Shown: in pieces, positions 23,860 through 35,899 of the stretch
Position numbering within the stretch: position 1 is the first letter of the stretch
Layout of the letters: the number at the start of each line of letters is the position of its first letter
Source: Albifimbria verrucaria
Taxonomy: Eukaryota > Ascomycota > Sordariomycetes > Hypocreales > Stachybotryaceae
Length of the DNA stretch: 64,000 nucleotides
Direction of reading: 5' to 3'
Assembly (NCBI GenBank): GCA_020081605.1
Contig: JAHREC010000045.1
Location: 3,038,001 to 3,102,000, forward strand
Made by a program: the position numbers and the translations under genes
The notes under the pieces: model-generated
Told to the model about the DNA's origin: nothing
What the model saw: only the letters and a program-made list of their open reading frames with translations
The model's database searches: none

Positions 23860-24400
23860 GGAGTGTAAAGGAGTGTCTGGGCGTACCCAGATACCGTTTG
23901 CAGAATTGGTAGTATGGAAGTTGGGAATACTTGGGAATCATCTATCCGCACTTGGTATGACTATCTATGAAGAATCTGAGCAGCATCAATTAACGAAATC
24001 GTAACCTGTATCTCGCATTTGGCTAAGGCTTGTCGTAGTGTAGATGTGTGTGTTATGTTTATCATGTAGCCAGCTAGAAAATTGTGTAACTTAGTAATAA
24101 ACGACAGATCGACCATGTTGACATCAGGATTTTAATTTCGGAACCTGACTTCATAGTGGTTGTGTATATTTGGAGCACGATCTAACAGGCAGTCATCAAA
24201 TGTGTAGGGTAGTCGAGATACATAAGATCTCGGTAGGAGTTTCGTAACCTGCAGGGATATGACAGCCGCGGCTACACTGCTCATGACAAATTTCCCTCCC
24301 TCCTCTAATAAGATTGACCACGGTTCTTCATTCTTAATTTCCCTTGCTCATTTAGCACCTCTTACGCAGAAGGATCATACGCTTCCTACAACTCGTTATC
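23860..24400. other. Intergenic; promoter of the FMN dehydrogenase
   Basis: 3' flank of the esterase and 5' flank of the next gene, with a pyrimidine-rich stretch at about 24290-24360. Nothing else seen. Confidence 0.4.
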
Positions 24401-25733
24401 ATGGCCGACGAGAACGACGCCAAAGGGTCGAGCCAGCCATACGCAGAGCCTGACCCCACAAGCTTCTCATCTTACCAGCGCGATATCTACCAGGCTCTTC
24501 GTGCACCAATCTTCTCCACCAAGCCTTCCGAATGGGAAGCACTGGCGAAATCCCGAGTCCCCGCTGCCAACTTCGGCTACGTTTATGGCTCCGCCAGCAG
24601 CGGGGCCACATATCAAGCAAACATTGAAGCTTTCAACAGGTACAGACTTCGCCCACGGTTTCTGGTCAATGCTACTAGGCGCAATGTTGGTGTAGAATTG
24701 TTTGGGACCAAGTACAAGAGCCCCTTGCTTGTTGCTCCCATTGGTGTTCAAAACATCATGCATGTAGATGCCGAGGAGGCTACGGCACGCGCTTGCCGAA
24801 AGCTAAGTATCCCGATGATTCTATCAACAGCTGCAACACGAGCCATAGAAGAGGTTGCTGCAGCCAATGATGATGGCGATCGTTGGTATCAACTTTACTG
24901 GCCAAAGCCACAATGTGAGCACATAACTGCGAGCTTATTGAATCGAGCAAGAGCTAGCGGATACAAGGTCCTGGTCGTTACCCTGGATACCTTTACACTT
25001 GGCTGGAGACCTACTGATCTTGATGAGTCCTACTTACCATTTATTTGGGGTAATGGCTGTCAGATCGGACTTTCGGATCCTGTATTCAACAAACATTTCG
25101 AGGAGATGCAAGATAACGACCATCGGGGCCATATCGCAAAGATAGTTGAACTATGGGATGCTGTGAGACGCCCGGGAAGTATTCAAGGGGCTGCCAAGAT
25201 CCTCTACAACTTGAAGACCATTTTGAGGTCCAAGGCATGGATTGATGTCATGAATTCCGGCACATATCGTGAGTGGGAAGACCTCAAAATCTTGAGAAGA
25301 CTATGGAAGGGCCCTATTGTGCTTAAGGAATTCAAACGGTGGAGGATGCCCACCGTGCGATTGAGTACGGCTGTGAAGGCATTATTGTATCAAACCATGG
25401 GGGTCGACAACTGGATGGAGCAATTGCGTCCTTGGATGCTCTGGCAGAGATTGCAGCAGATAAGAGGGTCCAAGACTCCAACTTGACCCTCTTATTTGAT
25501 AGTGGGATCCGAACAGGATCTGACATATTGAAGGCCTTGGCTTTGGGTGCAAAAGCTGTATGCGTCGGCCGACCATACTTGTATGGGCTTGCTGCTGGTG
25601 GGCAAAAGGCGTAGAGCATGTTCTCAGTTGCCTTTTGGCAGACATGGATAATTCGTTGGCAAACTTGGGGAAAAAGAGTATCAAGGACTTACATCAGGAC
25701 GACCTTCAAGTAATTCCATCCTCTAAGTTGTAG
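24401..25733 (+). CDS. FMN-dependent 2-hydroxyacid dehydrogenase/oxidase
   Basis: Flavoenzyme of the glycolate oxidase/flavocytochrome b2/lactate 2-monooxygenase superfamily without a cytochrome domain, so probably soluble. The N-terminal barrel motif APIGVQNIMH is present, then ILSTAATRAIEEVA, RWYQLYWPK and VLVVTLDTFTLGWR. In the last third, GPIVLKG leads to EGIIVSNHGGRQLDG, which carries the catalytic His and substrate-binding Arg, followed by LLFDSGIRTGSDILKALALGAKAV and GRPYLYGLA. The frame breaks at GG 25327-25328 and again at GG 25608-25609; one missing base each restores homology and extends the C-terminus to 25733. No intron. About 445 residues, longer than glycolate oxidase because of a central insertion around residues 200-300, as in lactate 2-monooxygenase-like fungal proteins. 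Confidence 0.87.
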
Positions 25734-26180
25734 AATTATTAGCAAAAATATGTTCTCGTCTACTCCATACAAGAACTGTCTGGTTAGTCTTTTGCAAAAT
25801 AAATGATCAATGACGACGTGCCTGAGCGTCTTGCTCTCGTCAACGAAATTGTGTTTGTAAATATGAATGAAAGGGTTACGCCACGGATAGAACGATTGAC
25901 CCGTGCAGGACCTCCTCTCGTCTTTTCTCTTGTTCTTTTTCTCACTTCGTCTTGTAAAGTCTAGGATGTCGGCTGGTTAATTGATGGGGTTCATATTAGA
26001 GTGTCTCTTCTTTTTTGCGGGTCCTCTGCCGGAAACATTTCAGTGATGCACAATTACCTCATGACGTGATAGATCGTTAGTATAATGATGCTAACAAGGT
26101 ATCATGGATTCGACTAATTGTCATCTTTTCTTTCTCTTTCACTTCTTTTCACTTCTTCTCACTCAATTTCAGAACCAGGT
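25734..26180. other. Intergenic; 5' region of the SDR
   Basis: Pyrimidine-rich leader at about 26120-26172 ending TTTCAG, which may be a 5' UTR intron acceptor. Nothing else seen. Confidence 0.4.
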
Positions 26181-27054
26181 ATGACAAAAACAGCTCTCAT
26201 TAGTGGTGGTGCGAGGGGAATTGGAAGATGTCTCGTACGACGGTTTTGCGAGCTTGGATATCGAGTCTACGTTCTTGACAACAACGAAGTTGAGTTAGAA
26301 CATGCTGTCAACGTTCACTTGCGTCAGTATTTCGAGAGAGACCAGCTTGCTTCCGGCTTATGTGATTTGCGCAATACCTCTCAAATTCAAAAACAAGTCG
26401 TCGCAGCAGCTGAATTTCTCAATGGCCAAATCGACGTGGTGATTAACAATGGCGGAATCGCACAGCCATACTGGAAGGATGAAAAGACTATGGCAGATAA
26501 GGATACACTAGAACAGTGGAAGGCGTACGTCAATCTGTTCAAAATGATACTCCCCGTTGCTCACACAGCCCAGCTATATTGAAACCAATCTCACTGCGCC
26601 TTTTGCTGTTTCACAAGCCTGCTTGGCCTATATGGGCACCAAGAACAACCAGGAGAACGTTGGAGATGGCACTACCAATAGTGGACCGTGCATTATTCAC
26701 ATTGGCAGTTTCCGAGCACATCATAGTGATCCAAACCAGGAAGGCTACGCCAGTAGCAAGGCAGGTCAAATTGGTTTGATGCACAGCATGGCTGTCAGTC
26801 TGCAACAATGGGGTATCCGCGTCAATATGATCTCGCCTGGCAGGATCAAGGTAGCTCACGAATCCCAAGAAGGTGACCAGAAGGGCTGGAAATGGGATGA
26901 TCAGAACGATGAAGCTGATGTAGAGCATCATTTGACGAATCGTGCTGGGCGACCAGAAGATATCGCGGATGCAGCTGAATATCTCGTCAATGCTGGCTTT
27001 GTCTCAGGCCAAGAAATCATTGTTGATGGGGGTGTGAGCAAAAAGAAGCAGTAG
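26181..27054 (+). CDS. Short-chain dehydrogenase/reductase
   Basis: Classical NAD(P)-dependent SDR. It starts MTKTALISGG; the Rossmann glycine motif is GGARGIG. VVINNGGIAQ matches the NNAG motif. Catalytic residues are Ser in HIGSFRAHH, Tyr and Lys in YASSKAG. The C-terminus holds SPGRIKVA and SGQEIIVDGG. One 49-nt intron, 26525-26573 (GTACGT donor, CCCAG acceptor), joins QWKA to YIETNLTAPF. The upstream in-frame Met codons would add a non-conserved leader, so the start at 26181 was chosen. Length of about 274 residues is typical. Unlike most neighbours it needs no frame correction. The substrate is unknown. Confidence 0.88.
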
Positions 27055-27482
27055 ACTACTTAAATTACTACAGGCATCAAGATATTCTGACTGGCTAGAT
27101 TACCTAAATGACATTTCACTGCTCCAAATGACTTTGTAAGTAAGAAGACAGTCCTAACAATTTCAGAACTACTCATTGCAAAAATCCTCTACAAGTTGGT
27201 GAAATGTGTTACATGCTGAGTATAGTCGCGTCATGGATTCTTTCTTTAGCCTTTGCTGTGTCCTTTACGTGTGTAGACTTTACGAAATATCTCGCCAGTT
27301 GAGAGGCTTATTGCAGTTCTTCGTACAAAGCTATCGATCTGTCTATCCAATTACTTCCGTGTGGCCCGCAAGTTGACCATAGGCACGGATTACCGAACAT
27401 TGTTTTGCACATGGTGGGGAGAATGACTGCCACCCGTGTAAATACTGGATCAAAGGTTTAAACTCTTGACTGCGCAACTGGC
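27055..27482. other. Convergent intergenic region
   Basis: Spacer between the 3' ends of the SDR and the secreted repeat protein. Nothing recognised. Confidence 0.4.
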
Positions 27483-28456
27483 CTAACGCACGACACGCGA
27501 AAATTGCGCCCGGCGTTTCCGAATATGGACTGAAGCCTCTGACCAAATGTCTTCCTCGACTGTGTCTTCCCCTTTAATATCAAGACTACCACTGGATGGC
27601 GTATTGGAAACGACTGCAAATGGTGTATCATCGAGTGGCAGAAATTGAACAACGCTTTGTGACGGAAGAGCCTTGACAAGAGATGGCGTAATAGCCGTCG
27701 TTATAGTTGTAGGTATCCCAGTCGCAACCTTGGAAGGTCCAACACTGGTGAGAATTGGCTGGTCAATGTTTGTGGAAGATCGGTATGGACTCGGTTGTAC
27801 TACAGATGGTGTAATTGCAGTAGTGATCGTAGGTTGTGCTGTACCCACAAGTTCAGACGTGCTCTGCCCTGATGACTGGACACTAGAAAGCAAAGAAGGC
27901 TCGGGATTGACCAATGAAGGTGTGATAGCGGTTGTAATAATGCTGGGAGCTTCAGGTAGAGCTGCCGATGGCCTGGCAGTCTGGATGGCTGATGAAGGCA
28001 CCTGAGGGTATTGTCTGATAAACCACTGGTAATCGAACTGCTGTCGGTATTTCTGTCGGCGGGCATAGTGTGAACTATGGAAGGTGTGATGGCGGTTATG
28101 ATTGTAGTTGGGTTCGGAGTTGGCAGAAGTAATGGATTCGTTGTGCTCGACTCGGCAGGATAGTCCAGGACACTTGAAGGTACCGTATTGACCGGGTGGG
28201 AAGCTGAGTTGGTTTGTTGGACCTCCTTCGTAGGGATCGGTTTCTCGGCATTGTACGTCGGAGACAGCAAGGCGTCATCAACGGGAACCAGGGCAGTGGG
28301 TTGCGCAATATTGACAGGGCAACCTTCGTTGGCGAGGGTCGTGAACTGGACGGTTGTGACTGTGGAAGTGAACGTATGCGTCTTGGCAATGATTGAATAG
28401 CAGGACTCGGCTGCTGCAATGGGCAATGCCCAAGCCAGAAGATAAGAAGTGTGCAT
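27483..28456 (-). CDS. Secreted Ser/Thr/Pro-rich protein with ITTAITPS repeats
   Basis: I do not recognise a family. The start at 28456 gives a signal peptide (LLAWALPIAAAES). A short N-terminal part with two Cys follows, then a long Ser/Thr/Pro-rich region. It contains four copies of a hydrophobic, beta-prone motif: TIITAITPSIV, SIITTAITPSLV, TITTAITPSVV and TITTAITPSLV. They are coded near 28087, 27920, 27806 and 27682 and separated by variable linkers. The C-terminus has a basic HIRKRR stretch followed by a short tail, a possible Kex2 site. The frame changes once at about 28006-28016 (GLSD to YPQVPSSAIQ), again compatible with one missing base. Cell-wall attachment, an adhesive role or a processed precursor are all possible. 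The repeats lack internal dibasic sites, which argues against a typical multi-core RiPP precursor. Confidence 0.62.
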
Positions 28457-30773
28457 ATTGATGAGGTCAACTGACGATCCCAATCCAAATTATTCGAGTA
28501 TGTAATCGAAGTAGCAATATATGCCGTTGAACACACTGTAACAGCGACGCCTGGTCGGAAAAGAGACGCTAAGTGAGCGTGCGCCTTGATTAAACGAATG
28601 TAAAAAATGAATGGACGGCCGTTAGCGACCTTTGGGGGTAAGATTCCACCCGAGCCAGCCCTACAACAGAAGAAGCCCTTGCGGAACAGGAAACCTCACC
28701 AAGGACCACCAAACCCGGGAGTCGCTCGAGTTTTGTGACAGGCGCCTAGATAAGTAATGTGCCGCTGATCCGGTGCCAATACCACCTAGTCCTTGATGGG
28801 CGGTTTCGTCCCCACCCGCCAGGGATCCGAAATGATGTCAGGGCTTCATTGGATGGACTAATTTCAAGGCCAAACAAATCACAATTTGGCGTGTTGTGTT
28901 ACTCTGCTCTTCACTAGATGTCACAAAGCATTGTCAAAAGGAGGGACCGCTACATGTGCAGATAGAAACCACCATTGCAGAAGGAGTCTTCTAACTCTAG
29001 GCTTTGCATAGCGAGAATAGCCACCTACATTAGCCTTGTTAAGGTGCCAAGGCCGGATGAAATTGAACAGCTGGTACTCCGCACTCCAAATGTACTCTAG
29101 AAGCCCTTTGAGATTAGTGCGTATGCTCAAGAGATGGCAGGATACCATGTAGCGCCCGTTACTCCACTTTCTGCCATGCCATGGTATCAGCCACTCAATC
29201 CGATCGTCCCACCTCAATGGGATTGTTCGGTCCACGTGGAGAAAACCCTCCGTTATAACACTTTAATGAAGTTTATCTTCGCGGCTAAGCTTCGTGCCGT
29301 GAACGCTCGTCGTTGATGGCTGTTTTGGTTTCATACACATTTTAATGTTCCAGGTTGGCCGATCACCAGCATGGCTGTATATAGGGAACGTTAATATTTT
29401 TCGTCAAACGGGAATATTTTCCAAAGACCAAAGAAATGGCCGATGTTACTCGTTGATAGGCAAGGTAGAAATTGTGACTAATGGATCGATTTAAGCGACC
29501 GTGCAGGGTCGGAATTCGAAAAGTAATCCAACGATCGTAAGGACTTTTCCATAACCTCCAGCGAGAGCTAACATGTAGTCATCAAGAGTTTGCCTGTCCA
29601 TGAGAGATCTTGTGTGACAAGATGTTCTGCACCTAACAGTCATGAGCTGCAGCTGATGAGAAGGAGGCAAGTACTAGAAACTACTAGCAATAACCAATCG
29701 GAGAGAAGAAACAGAGGAAAAGATGGACAGGAAACCACGAGTCATAGAGAGGAAAGCCATCAAATGAGCATGTAAAGTTGATTAGCCCTGGTGCTTCCCT
29801 GGCTCGTATTTTTGTTCAGTCCTATCATTGACCTTTCAAAAGTTTAGTTTAAGGTGAGAGGCGTCATTCAACCCATAAGATATGGGTGGGAGTTGATCTC
29901 AATTGGCTTACACGTACGACGTGTCACCTGCTAGCCCTCGCTTTTCATACCAAACAACGGCACTACGACCGTTCCATCTAGTATTATCTACATACTCATT
30001 GAGGTGCAACCTCATGCTAGTCGAGCTTCAAACGTGATTTCTTATTATCCAGCCGCTCAGCTACAGAAAGACATTTTGTCTCTCACAATCATCAAGAGTT
30101 TACATTTACACTCTCTAAATGTGCATCGATTATTGGCCAGTAATAAGGCCGCACCGCACTTCATCCAAGCCTCTTTGAGTTCCTTGCATGACTAATACAG
30201 GCACTTTCTGAAGACGAAGAATAGGATACAAGAAAGGACAACAAAACAGCTAGGCATGAATATTGACTCTGTAAATAACCTAGTAAGAGCTTACCTCATG
30301 CTCCCCCTTCCTCTTTTCTATCACTTTCGTTCCATACTCCGCGTTCTACTTACCACTCTGAAGGCCTTTGTATCGTTCACGGCTACATCTTTCTTGCATC
30401 AGCCTCTGCAAATTGTAAGATAGCAGCAGTATGTCTTGGTAAAACAAAACCGGAGAAAAAGGCAGATGCGGGATCCTCAATCCGAGATTATCAATTCTGT
30501 AAACGGAAAGTAGCGAGTGGCTCCGTGCCATTTTTATTTTACTCCGTAATTCCTGGGCTGGAGTGAATTTAGTGTATTTTGGCCGGCTCCAACTGCCGAA
30601 CATGGATGCCGACCCATCTTCTTGTGTTAATGCGGCGGCGCCTTATATCTGCATCTATGCTCGACTACCTTATAAAAACGTATGAACTGTCACTAGTATC
30701 CCGTGAAAGGTTCACTTAGTTCTCATACTATCACTCTATTTGCCTGCCTAACCTGTTCATACTACCGTCCATC
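28457..30773. other. 2.3-kb divergent intergenic region
   Basis: Holds the promoters of the secreted repeat protein (minus) and the acetylxylan esterase (plus). Only ORFs under 105 codons, none with a recognisable domain. Confidence 0.4.
30671..30678 (+). promoter_or_regulatory. TATA box of the CE1-CBM1 gene
   Basis: TATAAAAA about 100 bases upstream of the ATG at 30774, followed by a CT-rich leader. Position and match are typical for a strongly expressed secreted fungal enzyme. Confidence 0.6.
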
Positions 30774-31894
30774 ATGTGGCTAAAAAGTGGTGTTGTCGTA
30801 TTTTCATTACTTCTATCAACAGTTGATGCTGGTTTACAGCAGATTAGCAACTGGGGAACCAACCCTGGAGGTCTCACTCTTCATGCCTATGTTCCCAATA
30901 ACCTGGCCGCTAAGCCTGCTGTGATTCTTGCGGTAAGGATGAGAAATCACGTCACAAAATGTCATGCCGTGTACTGAATACCACTTAGCTTCACCCTTGC
31001 GGTGGCTCCGGCACTGGATATAACTCCCAAACTCGCTACGGCCAGCTAGCTGAACAACATGGGTTTCTCGTCCTATTCCCCAGCTCGGTACAAGACAGCA
31101 ACTGCTGGGACGTAGCTACGACGAAAACTCTGACACGAAACGGTGGCGGTCACAGTCAGGGTCTAAACACCATGGTCAATTGGGCTAAAACTACGTACAA
31201 TGCGGATTCCTCGCGCATATTTGTTACTGGTACCAGCTCGGGATGTATGATGACCAATGTAATGATGGCAACCTACCCAGATGTTTTTGCTGCTGCCACT
31301 TGCTACTCCGGTGTATCAGCAGGCTGTCTTGCAGGCTCGCCCGGTTCAAGCCCTGGTTCTGCGGACCCAACATGCGCAAATGGACAGAATATCAAAACAC
31401 CAGATCAATGGGCGGCGCAAGCACGAGCCATGTATCCTGGCTACACAGGCTCTTACCCACGGCTGCAGACTTACCATGGTCTGGCTGATACGTTTGTCCA
31501 TTGGCGCAATTTGGGTGAGCAGTTGAAGCAATGGTCAGCACTGCACGGGGTATCCTTCTCACACAATAACACCAATACCCCACGACAGGGCTATACACAA
31601 ATGATCTATGGGGATGGAACGAAGTTGATTGGGGTCACTGCGCAAGGCGTTGGACACGTGGTCCCAGCTATTGAGGACCAGGACTTGCAGTGGTTTGGAA
31701 TTCCTGGTGGAGGTTCTCCACCCACTTCCACTTCCACTTCCACTTCAAAGCCGCCTACACAACCAACTACACCCCCAGGTGGAAATTGCTCTCCTAAATG
31801 GGGACAGTGCGGAGGACAAGGGTGGAGTGGGCCAACATGCTGCTCACAGGGAACCTGTACACCCTCGAATAATTGGTATTCACAGTGTCTATAA
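30774..31894 (+). CDS. Secreted CE1 esterase with C-terminal CBM1 (acetylxylan-esterase-like)
   Basis: Extracellular serine esterase close to fungal acetylxylan esterases of CE1. Signal peptide [19 protein letters not shown]. Exons are 30774-30932 and 30989-31894 around a 56-nt intron. The oxyanion region is [12 protein letters not shown], the nucleophile lies in [13 protein letters not shown], the acid in [11 protein letters not shown] and the His in [12 protein letters not shown] Thr/Ser/Pro linker coded by CTTCCA hexamer repeats leads to a CBM1 ([15 protein letters not shown] ... NNWYSQCL). It would deacetylate xylan on the fibre surface. The gene is intact with no frame break, which is useful as a control for the broken neighbours. 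It is distinct from the CE1 at 22739 and is probably a different esterase subfamily. Confidence 0.9.
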
Positions 31895-32940
31895 ATTGTG
31901 ACTGGATGAGGCGAGTCTCAGGTATCATCTTAGAATGATGTTGTGTCTCTTGCACCGCCTTCTATCGTCAGAGGGTCTATGGATTATGGAGAATTTGGCT
32001 GCTAGTACTTGAATGTCTCGTACTATAGTGAGGGCACCCTTGGCTTACCATAAGAAGTCTGACCAGTTGCAGTCAAGTTATTTCAAGATGATGATAGAAA
32101 CTATTGCGTCTCTTCAAATGCGAATTTGTTCTAATTGAACTGTCTATCGCCCAACATAGAGTGCTTGACCAATTCATGTATTTACGCGTGAAATAACAAA
32201 AGCAGTGTATTGACTCCGTGGTTGCCTTTCTCCCTCTAGCACACCAAGTTCCTAGATCGTCATAGCTGAATCATCTGCGGGCGTGGCTACATTGATGGTA
32301 CAATATTTGACTTTATGAATCCAAGGCAATGTTGTAGGAATGTATTAATTAAGAAGTTTAGAGCGTTCCACTAAACAGCTAACTGGGCCGACGGATTGGA
32401 GCTACCAATGGTCAGATGTGGACCTCACGATTTAATCGCCCGACGCTATTCTCAAGCCATGCTACTGTACAATAATTAAAGATATCTGATGCTTGTAGTG
32501 TTATGGACCTCTCTTGACATCTACGCTGGAGAGCCTGGAACTACACAGAACCCTTACTGCAATGCTTCCCAAGGGGGCAGGAAAAGGCTGCGACTACGAC
32601 GTCATCTGACCCACCCAACAGCAACATGATGATCATCGCCTGGTGGCATGCATACCTATTGGTCAACTACATACCCTTCCTGCAAAGCCCCGGATTCTGA
32701 TGTCACCCTATGCGCGAATGCAGGGTCGTAGGGTTTCTTCTGCCTTGATTACTGGACCCTGGATTTTGATGATGCAATATTTTCAGCATTCAATTTGGCC
32801 GATAAAGAGTCCATCGGTCGCCCTTGGCCGCTGGTCTGATGCTCAATTTCGTCGATGCTTTATGTGGTAACTTAACTTGAGCACATTACTGGTCTCACTC
32901 AATACTAGAATATACTGTTAACTCTCAACATTCGACAACA
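31895..32940. other. Intergenic, no recognised gene
   Basis: 3' flank of the esterase and promoter of the next gene. A 75-codon ORF at 32643 shows no domain. Nothing else seen. Confidence 0.4.
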
Positions 32941-34139
32941 ATGGGCTTGGGCACCAAAATTAAGGAAGCCTTGACTGGTGACAAGGCTCACCATGACGCC
33001 CAACGTCGTAAGACGCCGGGTGCTTACCCAGAGTCCGTTGACATTCCTCGAACGACGACCGACACCTGGAAGTCAACCCAAACAAACCCAAAGAAATCAT
33101 CTCCTGTGACGAAGGACGGAAACATCTCGGAGAACGAGGAATATGACGAATATACACATATGCCTGCAAACTCCGGGCATAACGAAGAGGGGTTTATCCC
33201 AAGCCCTGATTCAAGGATTTCGAATGAAAAAACTGGAAAGTTGTCGAAGGGCAGCAGCCAGTCTCCCTATTGGGGCAATGTCGGAAAACCCCACGATTCA
33301 GACATTAAGGCAAACAGAGCCGACATAGGCAATTTTCCCGACAGGGACCAAGCAAATTTTAGCTCCAATCATCCGGCAGAGTGGGACGGTCTCGGGCGTA
33401 CAACAAGCGTCAGCAGGACGCAGCATCCCACTTTCGGGGTGATGAGGCTGGTGAAAGGCGAAAGAGCAATCATTACGAGGCTCCAATCGGAAGTGTGAAC
33501 CGGCGTCAACCACAGCTAGTTCACGATGAAGCTGCTAGAGCCTCCAGCATGGCTGCATCACAAGTATCCCACCCAACTGATATTGACGGCGGCCACGAGA
33601 GCAGCGGCCTGGGCTGTGGTAGGCCTGCCTATGGCGCCAATCACGCAATGGCTGTCAATCAATATGACGACAATTCTGGAGTCCAGAGAACTCCCACTGT
33701 GAATGGCAAGAGAACTGTGGCCGGCGTCGGTGGTAATTTTGAATCAGCATATCAAGGCGATGGTGATCGGGAGCTCAACTCACATTTAGGCAAGCCTGAT
33801 CATGACCAGTCTTGGCCAAAGCCTGTCAATGAGCCAGGAAACACACTTTACACCAATCCTGCCTACGATCCGCACTCTCAAAACTTTCCAGGGACGGAGT
33901 TTGTTGGCCATCAACTCCACAGCAACAAAATCCCAGAGTCAGCAAATAGAGAAAGGGAGCGAACCAGCCCTGTGTCTGGCTCAGAGAACGGCAGCGGCGT
34001 TGCTGCAAGGTCCTCAAGGGAAGAACATTATGGCCCAGGTCATTCTGGTGCAAAAGTCTTGCATCGCTGTCAACACTGTGGTAACGACAATGACATAACA
34101 AGATATTTCAGCAAGGATGTTGTCTATCGCCTTTCTTGA
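32941..34139 (+). CDS. Conserved fungal protein of unknown function
   Basis: Hydrophilic, largely disordered protein of about 399 residues, single exon. The N-terminus MGLGTKIKEALTGDK and a following RRKTPGAYPESV segment look like conserved islands. The middle is rich in Asn, Gly, Ser and His. The C-terminus ends in a short CQHCGNDNDITRYFSKDVVYRLS-type island containing a CxxC pair (written here only as landmarks: CQHCGNDNDIT, then YFSKDVVYRLS). There is no signal peptide or membrane segment. The frame shifts at GGG 33394-33396 (WDGLG to AYNKRQQDAASHF), consistent with one lost G. I know of no characterised function; the terminal islands suggest a conserved interaction surface. A zinc ribbon is unlikely with only one CxxC. 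Confidence 0.7.
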
Positions 34140-35899
34140 TTCATATTCTGTTGCTCTTATACCTGTCAGGACTCTTGTGGCTGGTTTCCCATAATTTCCA
34201 AGTGTAGCGCGTTCAGTCAGTGATTAGCTTAATGTCAAAATACATATTCGAGTTACCTTCATGGAGACCAAGTGCCCCTTGGCATGACCCGGTGCATCAT
34301 TTTCGTATAGCCAGCCTTATATAATCTTGATCATTTCAACCTTGCTTCGGAATTCAAAATGGTAGCGCCGATTGAAACAGTCAAATGATAGGCCATTCCT
34401 ATTTACCAGACTGAAAATGTAACTCAGTCACCCTAGCCATGACTTTGAAGTGTCGCTTTTCTATGCTTGACTGTTTTCTACTTTCTGTTTTTCTGTGTTT
34501 TTTCTGTTGCTAAATCGTTTGGGTTTCTCAGCTGGTTGTCATGTGTCTTTTTATTTCTACGTTCCATACCTACATATTCGTCATTGTTGAGCATTCGGTC
34601 ACATCTGACCTAGTTGGTACATGAGACGTATTGCAATTTCCGAGTAACACCGTATAGACTATATAATGAACAGTCTGAGTTTGATGCATAGCCTGTGCTG
34701 ATCCGTCTTCTGAAATACCATTATGATGCTGCTGTTACTGTTATCGGTTCCAAATCTCGCCAAGTGCACTGGGGTGCGGGATCGGTAGCAAGCCAGAGGG
34801 TTACCAATCAGGTCCGGACAAAACCAGTTGTATCATGAGCTTCGGAGATCGACCCATAATCACTCCCACGGCTGAATTAGATTTCACTCAAATGTATGTG
34901 CGACTGAGACCTGAAGAGTTGCTACGATCATACGACTTTTGAGCTTGGAATCTAGCCTTCCTGATGAAGCCATCAGTTTAGTGCCTCTGACTAAGTGTAT
35001 ACGGACCAGCCTGCCATGAGATCTCACCCACGTGTAAGAGTGATACGAAGAATGTTGTGCTGTTAGTGGCCGTGAGAAAGAATGCTTTGATGGTCTCTTT
35101 CGTCTAGTTCCCTGGAGATAATCTACTCAGTGCCATGCCAGCAACTTGGAACACGCTTGCATGAGCAACAGGCCTCTGTAATCATACAAGTACCTGTCAA
35201 GATTTTACTTTGTTTGGATTCCAACGTATATATGCGGCCGGAAGTAGGGTTTACGCATGCTAAAACAACGGACTCCAGGCTCAGATGCAGCTGGGATGAT
35301 TCACCAACCGAGTCGATAACGCGGCGCGGATTTGGCAACAAGCTTATGTACAGCGCACATCACCCTGTGCGCGTTCCTTCCCTTTTCAGGATTAGGAGCT
35401 TACGTTTCCCGCGCGGCATCAACATTTGGGACGAAATAGCTGATTCATTCCCGCGCGGCAGCTCAATCCGTCATCCTATCCCTGAGCGAATGACCTATTC
35501 AGTCAAGGAAGGAAGAAGTCACGTAGCATTATTTTTAATCATAATTAAAGCTCAAGTAGCTTTTGTATTGTTGGCCAATTAGAAACATCGAATGCGGAGA
35601 TTCTTAGCAGAGCTGATTAGCTTTGGCAGATGGCCACATGAAAGCCTTGGCAATCTTAATAATCTGCAAACGCAAGGATACAGTTGATGGCTGTGTTGTT
35701 CTTGCAGACGAGATATTTTGATGTTCTTCTGTAGAAGTAGTTATAAAGGCCCAAAGTATGCAATTGAATATGTCCAGCTTTCATATGCTGTATAGAGCAC
35801 AGCGCGGGCCTTGTTGAAATTACCAACGCAGAGCTACAATCGATTACCTTGTTGATAAATTATTTGATCATTCTATTCGAAATTCGGTTACAAACGACA
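34140..35899. other. 1.8-kb intergenic region
   Basis: Upstream of the FMN reductase. Pyrimidine-rich at about 34480-34560. A 150-codon ORF at 35130 has no recognisable domain and is not called. It contains the paired CCGCGCGG palindromes listed separately. Confidence 0.4.
35409..35459. repeat. Two identical CCGCGCGG palindromes 42 bp apart
   Basis: The 11-mer CCCGCGCGGCA occurs at 35408-35418 and again at 35450-35460, each containing the perfect palindrome CCGCGCGG. They stand out in an AT-rich spacer about 450 bases upstream of the FMN reductase start. They could be regulator-binding sites, but no factor can be named. Confidence 0.45.

Noticed and set aside
27483..28456. Multi-core RiPP (dikaritin/KEP-type) precursor
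   Set aside because: The repeats are not separated by Lys-Arg or Arg-Arg sites; only one basic site occurs, at the C-terminus, and no DUF3328 partner is nearby.
35130..35582. 150-codon plus-strand ORF
   Set aside because: No recognisable motif, no promoter-like element, and the translation lacks coding character.
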